NCBI GenBank assembly: GCA_041477005.1
Contig: JBGOUJ010000359.1
Location: forward strand, 1-8,119
Reading direction: 5' to 3'
Source: JBGOUJ01 sp041477005
GTDB taxonomy: Bacteria; Acidobacteriota; Terriglobia; Bryobacterales; JACQDG01
DNA length: 8,119 nucleotides
The notes below the pieces were generated by a model that searched no databases, was not told where the DNA came from, and saw only the letters and a program-made list of their open reading frames with translations. Position numbers and translations under genes: made by a program. Within the stretch, counting starts at the first letter, position 1; every line of letters starts with the position of its first letter. Positions 6,001-8,119 of this stretch are shown here, one piece after another.

Positions 6001-8099
6001 GGTGTTGGAGTGATCAGCGGCAGCAGGCTATCGCGCCGGCCCCGCGACTGAATCAGGACGCGCCCGGACTCGGCCGCCGAGCCGGCCTGTTTGCGAAGGT
6101 CCGCCAATCGCACCGGTCTTCCCACAGCATCGACCGGATTGATAAGAACCACCGGACGCGGGTTGAGCGCCGCGACGATGTCTTCGAGATCGTATTTTCG
6201 GAGCACGCCGGGGATGGCGACGTCGTAAATGCCGTGATGAATCGGCCGATCGACGGCCAGCCGATACGAGGTCAGGGTGTCCTCCAGCACGATCCTGGCG
6301 ATTCGATCGTCGAGCAGGGCTGCATGCAGCAGCGGCACGCCGCAGATGCCTTGCCCAATGGCCACGATCTGCCCGCTGACATCCTGGCGAGAGCTCAGAT
6401 AGTCGACGGCGCGGATGATATCTTCAGCGCGCATTCCCACCAGGTTCTTCCCGACCACGGCGGCCCGCATGGACATCTGGGAGTCTCCCAACACCGAGGC
6501 GCGGGCGGTTGCCGGAAGCTCCTCAGGGATGCCGCGCGGCTCAATCAGCAGAACGAGCGAGCCGGCTTTCACCAACTCTTCGAGATCTCCGTCCGGCGCA
6601 GCCAGTGCCTGTTTCGGCCGCGGGTCGGCCACCAGCACGGCCCGATAAGGTCCCGGCCGGCCGGGAACGAGAAGTAAGCCCGGGATCTCAATCCCGCGCT
6701 CCGCCTCGTAGGAGACGACGTCGATCGTATAACCATATCGCGGAACCTTCCGATGAACCGTAACCGCCGGCGCCGGGCCGCCGGGCTGGATGGATATGGA
6801 GGCCAGCGCTTTCACGTCGGCAGTCAGTTGCGCGCGATCCGATGGCTTCGGCCGGATCAGGTCCGCAGCACGCTTCTTGTTGATCGTGTATACGGTCTCG
6901 CCGCCGAGTGAGTCGGCGACCTGCCCGGTCGGCGTGCAGAGCAGGTTTTCGGCAGGATCCACCTTGAACTCACCCTCCCGCGCATCGCCCTCGCCGTTTT
7001 TCAGCCATTTGATGAAAAAGCCGTAAATGGCCTCGCGCGATGGTTTGGGGACGCCGTGGCCGCCCGGGCCGACGAACCATTGGAGTTTGTCGCCGGCGCC
7101 GTAAATCTCGTAGAAGCGCTTCGACTCCTGGTACGCCTGGCGGGCGCCTTCGAGCGGGAAGAAATCTTCAATGGTCGAAAGGCTCAGCCAGGGTTTGGGG
7201 GCGAACAGCTCGATGTAATCGGACATGTTCAAGCCCTCGCTCAAGAAATTCGGAAAGGATTGCTCGGCATCCTGCGGTCCGGGCCCGGCCAGCAGCGCCT
7301 GCCACGAGTTGATGTAACAGGAGGGCGCCGCCACTTTCACGCGTTCGTCCAGAGCCGAAATATAGGTTGTCAGCGTGCCGCCCCCGGAGCAGCCCGTGCA
7401 GCCGATGCGGCCGGCGTCGACGTCGTTTCGACTCATCAGGTAATCGATGCCGCGTATGCCGTCCCAGATGCGATAGCGGGCCACGTTGTCGCCGATCAGC
7501 AGGGTGTGGCCGTTGGCGTGGCTGTGCTCCTGCGTCGGTCCGCCGACTTTGGATGCGTGCAGCTCCGGATCGTAGTATTGAACCCGCTCGCCCTGGCCGA
7601 GGGGATCGTAGGCCAGGACCACGAAGCCCTTCAGCGCCAAGCCAACAGCGATCTGCCGCTGCCCGGCCTTGCCATCCTCGCCGTGTCCCACGGGCATCAG
7701 GATGGCTGGAAACGGCTTGCTCCCGCGCGTGGGCACGTAGACATTGGCCGGCACATAAAAGCGGGGCAAGCTCTCGTAGACGATCTTTTCAATGCGGTAA
7801 TCGCCGCGGTCGAGAGTCCCAAACTCCTTCACGTTCAGCGAGGCTCGAACCTCGGGCAGTCCCCCGATCAGCTTCAGGATTTTTTCGCGGACAACTTTCT
7901 TGCGGGCTTCCATCTGATCCCGGGTTTCGATCCGGGCTAGCTCGCGATCGCGCTCGTCGAGCTCGCGGAACCCGATCGAGTTCAGGTAACGGGTGAGCTG
8001 CTCGCGGCTGGTCGTGCCCGGCGACCGGAAAACGACCAAGTCCTCCGCGGTCAGAGCAGTCGCGAACAGCAAAAAGGTGCAGAAAAGCCGAGTAGACAT
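5997..8099 (-). CDS. Secreted tandem alpha/beta-hydrolase (acetyl-xylan-esterase/dienelactone-hydrolase-like), active first domain
   Basis: A 700-residue protein with a signal peptide at residues 1-18 (MSTRLFCTFLLFATALTA, then ED). The first hydrolase domain, about 100-370, has the oxyanion-side motif VGHGED at 137-142, DPLGQGER at 165-172, a nucleophile elbow GCTGCSGGG with Ser238, an acid Asp312 (TIEDFF) and His348 (GPGGHG). That is a complete triad, so esterase-type hydrolysis outside the cytoplasm is likely. The fold resembles acetyl-xylan-esterase and DLH-like enzymes; the substrate is not readable. A linker (about 385-400, LLCTPTGQVADSLGG) leads to a second, diverged copy, about 445-690. 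Its elbow reads IGQGICG, with Gly584 (or, with a small gap, Cys586) at the serine position and no clear catalytic His, so it is probably structural or ligand-binding. GCSGG recalls CE15 glucuronoyl esterases but lacks the Arg of GCSRxG. The next gene overlaps by ATGA, so the two are coupled. Confidence 0.92.
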   Translation of the reverse strand: MSTRLFCTFLLFATALTAEDLVVFRSPGTTSREQLTRYLNSIGFRELDERDRELARIETRDQMEARKKVVREKILKLIGGLPEVRASLNVKEFGTLDRGDYRIEKIVYESLPRFYVPANVYVPTRGSKPFPAILMPVGHGEDGKAGQRQIAVGLALKGFVVLAYDPLGQGERVQYYDPELHASKVGGPTQEHSHANGHTLLIGDNVARYRIWDGIRGIDYLMSRNDVDAGRIGCTGCSGGGTLTTYISALDERVKVAAPSCYINSWQALLAGPGPQDAEQSFPNFLSEGLNMSDYIELFAPKPWLSLSTIEDFFPLEGARQAYQESKRFYEIYGAGDKLQWFVGPGGHGVPKPSREAIYGFFIKWLKNGEGDAREGEFKVDPAENLLCTPTGQVADSLGGETVYTINKKRAADLIRPKPSDRAQLTADVKALASISIQPGGPAPAVTVHRKVPRYGYTIDVVSYEAERGIEIPGLLLVPGRPGPYRAVLVADPRPKQALAAPDGDLEELVKAGSLVLLIEPRGIPEELPATARASVLGDSQMSMRAAVVGKNLVGMRAEDIIRAVDYLSSRQDVSGQIVAIGQGICGVPLLHAALLDDRIARIVLEDTLTSYRLAVDRPIHHGIYDVAIPGVLRKYDLEDIVAALNPRPVVLINPVDAVGRPVRLADLRKQAGSAAESGRVLIQSRGRRDSLLPLITPTP

Positions 8100-8105
8100 G
8101 GCTTG

Positions 8106-8111
8106 AGTATA
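8106..8111 (-). promoter_or_regulatory. Probable -10 element of the hydrolase operon, placed for a leaderless mRNA
   Basis: On the minus strand TATACT (5 of 6 matches to TATAAT) ends six bases before the ATG at 8099. Transcription normally begins about 6-7 bases after the -10, so the message would start at or beside the A of the ATG. This agrees with the absence of a Shine-Dalgarno in the available upstream bases (GACTGAATTATACTCAAGCC). The -35 would lie beyond the window edge, so the promoter is only half visible. Confidence 0.45.
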
Positions 8112-8119
8112 ATTCAGTC

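Noticed and set aside
6651..6666. 16-bp palindrome TCCCGGCCGGCCGGGA
   Set aside because: It is a run of C/G palindromic steps within coding sequence (residues PGRPG); compositional chance is the simplest explanation.
7380..7395. CE15 glucuronoyl esterase identity from the GCS elbow
   Set aside because: The motif is GCSGGG, lacking the conserved Arg of GCSRxGK, and the surrounding motifs fit acetyl-xylan-esterase/DLH-like proteins better.
7056..7940. Plus-strand open frame (294 codons) opposite the 700-residue hydrolase
   Set aside because: Antisense shadow of the catalytic domain with no motif or start context of its own.
8108..8113. Perfect plus-strand TATAAT suggesting a divergent promoter
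   Set aside because: The bases 17 upstream (AAGCCG) look nothing like a -35, and the site overlaps the better-placed minus-strand -10; the target gene would lie outside the window.

Overview
This is a GC-rich, fully coding bacterial stretch. Five genes run on the minus strand and meet one short plus-strand gene, with a second cut by the left edge. The long secreted double-hydrolase proteins, the CBM9/DOMON-like modules, the lipase-maturation-factor homologue and the toxin-antitoxin modules together suggest an Acidobacteriota-like soil bacterium, perhaps near Solibacter/Bryobacter. That placement is an inference from gene content, not something the sequence proves. There is no rRNA, tRNA, CRISPR array, insertion sequence or phage gene, and no gene-free stretch longer than about 65 bases.

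Right to left along the minus strand, the main block starts at 8099 with a secreted 700-residue alpha/beta-hydrolase that has an intact Ser-Asp-His triad in its first half and a degenerate hydrolase fold in its second. It overlaps by ATGA the start of a 1137-residue secreted relative. That protein adds two N-terminal CBM9/DOMON-like modules and has lost the serine nucleophile in both hydrolase halves. After a 63-base gap comes a polytopic membrane protein of the lipase maturation factor (LMF1/LMF2) family. These three genes probably form one export/hydrolysis unit: an active secreted esterase, a probable pseudo-esterase with binding modules, and a membrane protein whose eukaryotic relatives help fold secreted lipases, which are themselves alpha/beta-hydrolases.

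The left kilobase is a toxin-antitoxin cluster. A minus-strand ribbon-helix-helix antitoxin/PIN-domain (VapC-type) toxin pair has its own operator-like perfect 11-bp inverted repeat at the antitoxin start. It converges, with a 21-base gap, on a plus-strand HepT-type toxin. HepT's partner, probably an MntA-type nucleotidyltransferase antitoxin, is represented only by its last 19 codons at the window edge.

The most interesting points are the pairing of an LMF homologue with tandem secreted hydrolases, the nucleophile-less large paralogue translationally coupled to an active one, and a promoter -10 element placed so that the first hydrolase mRNA could be leaderless.
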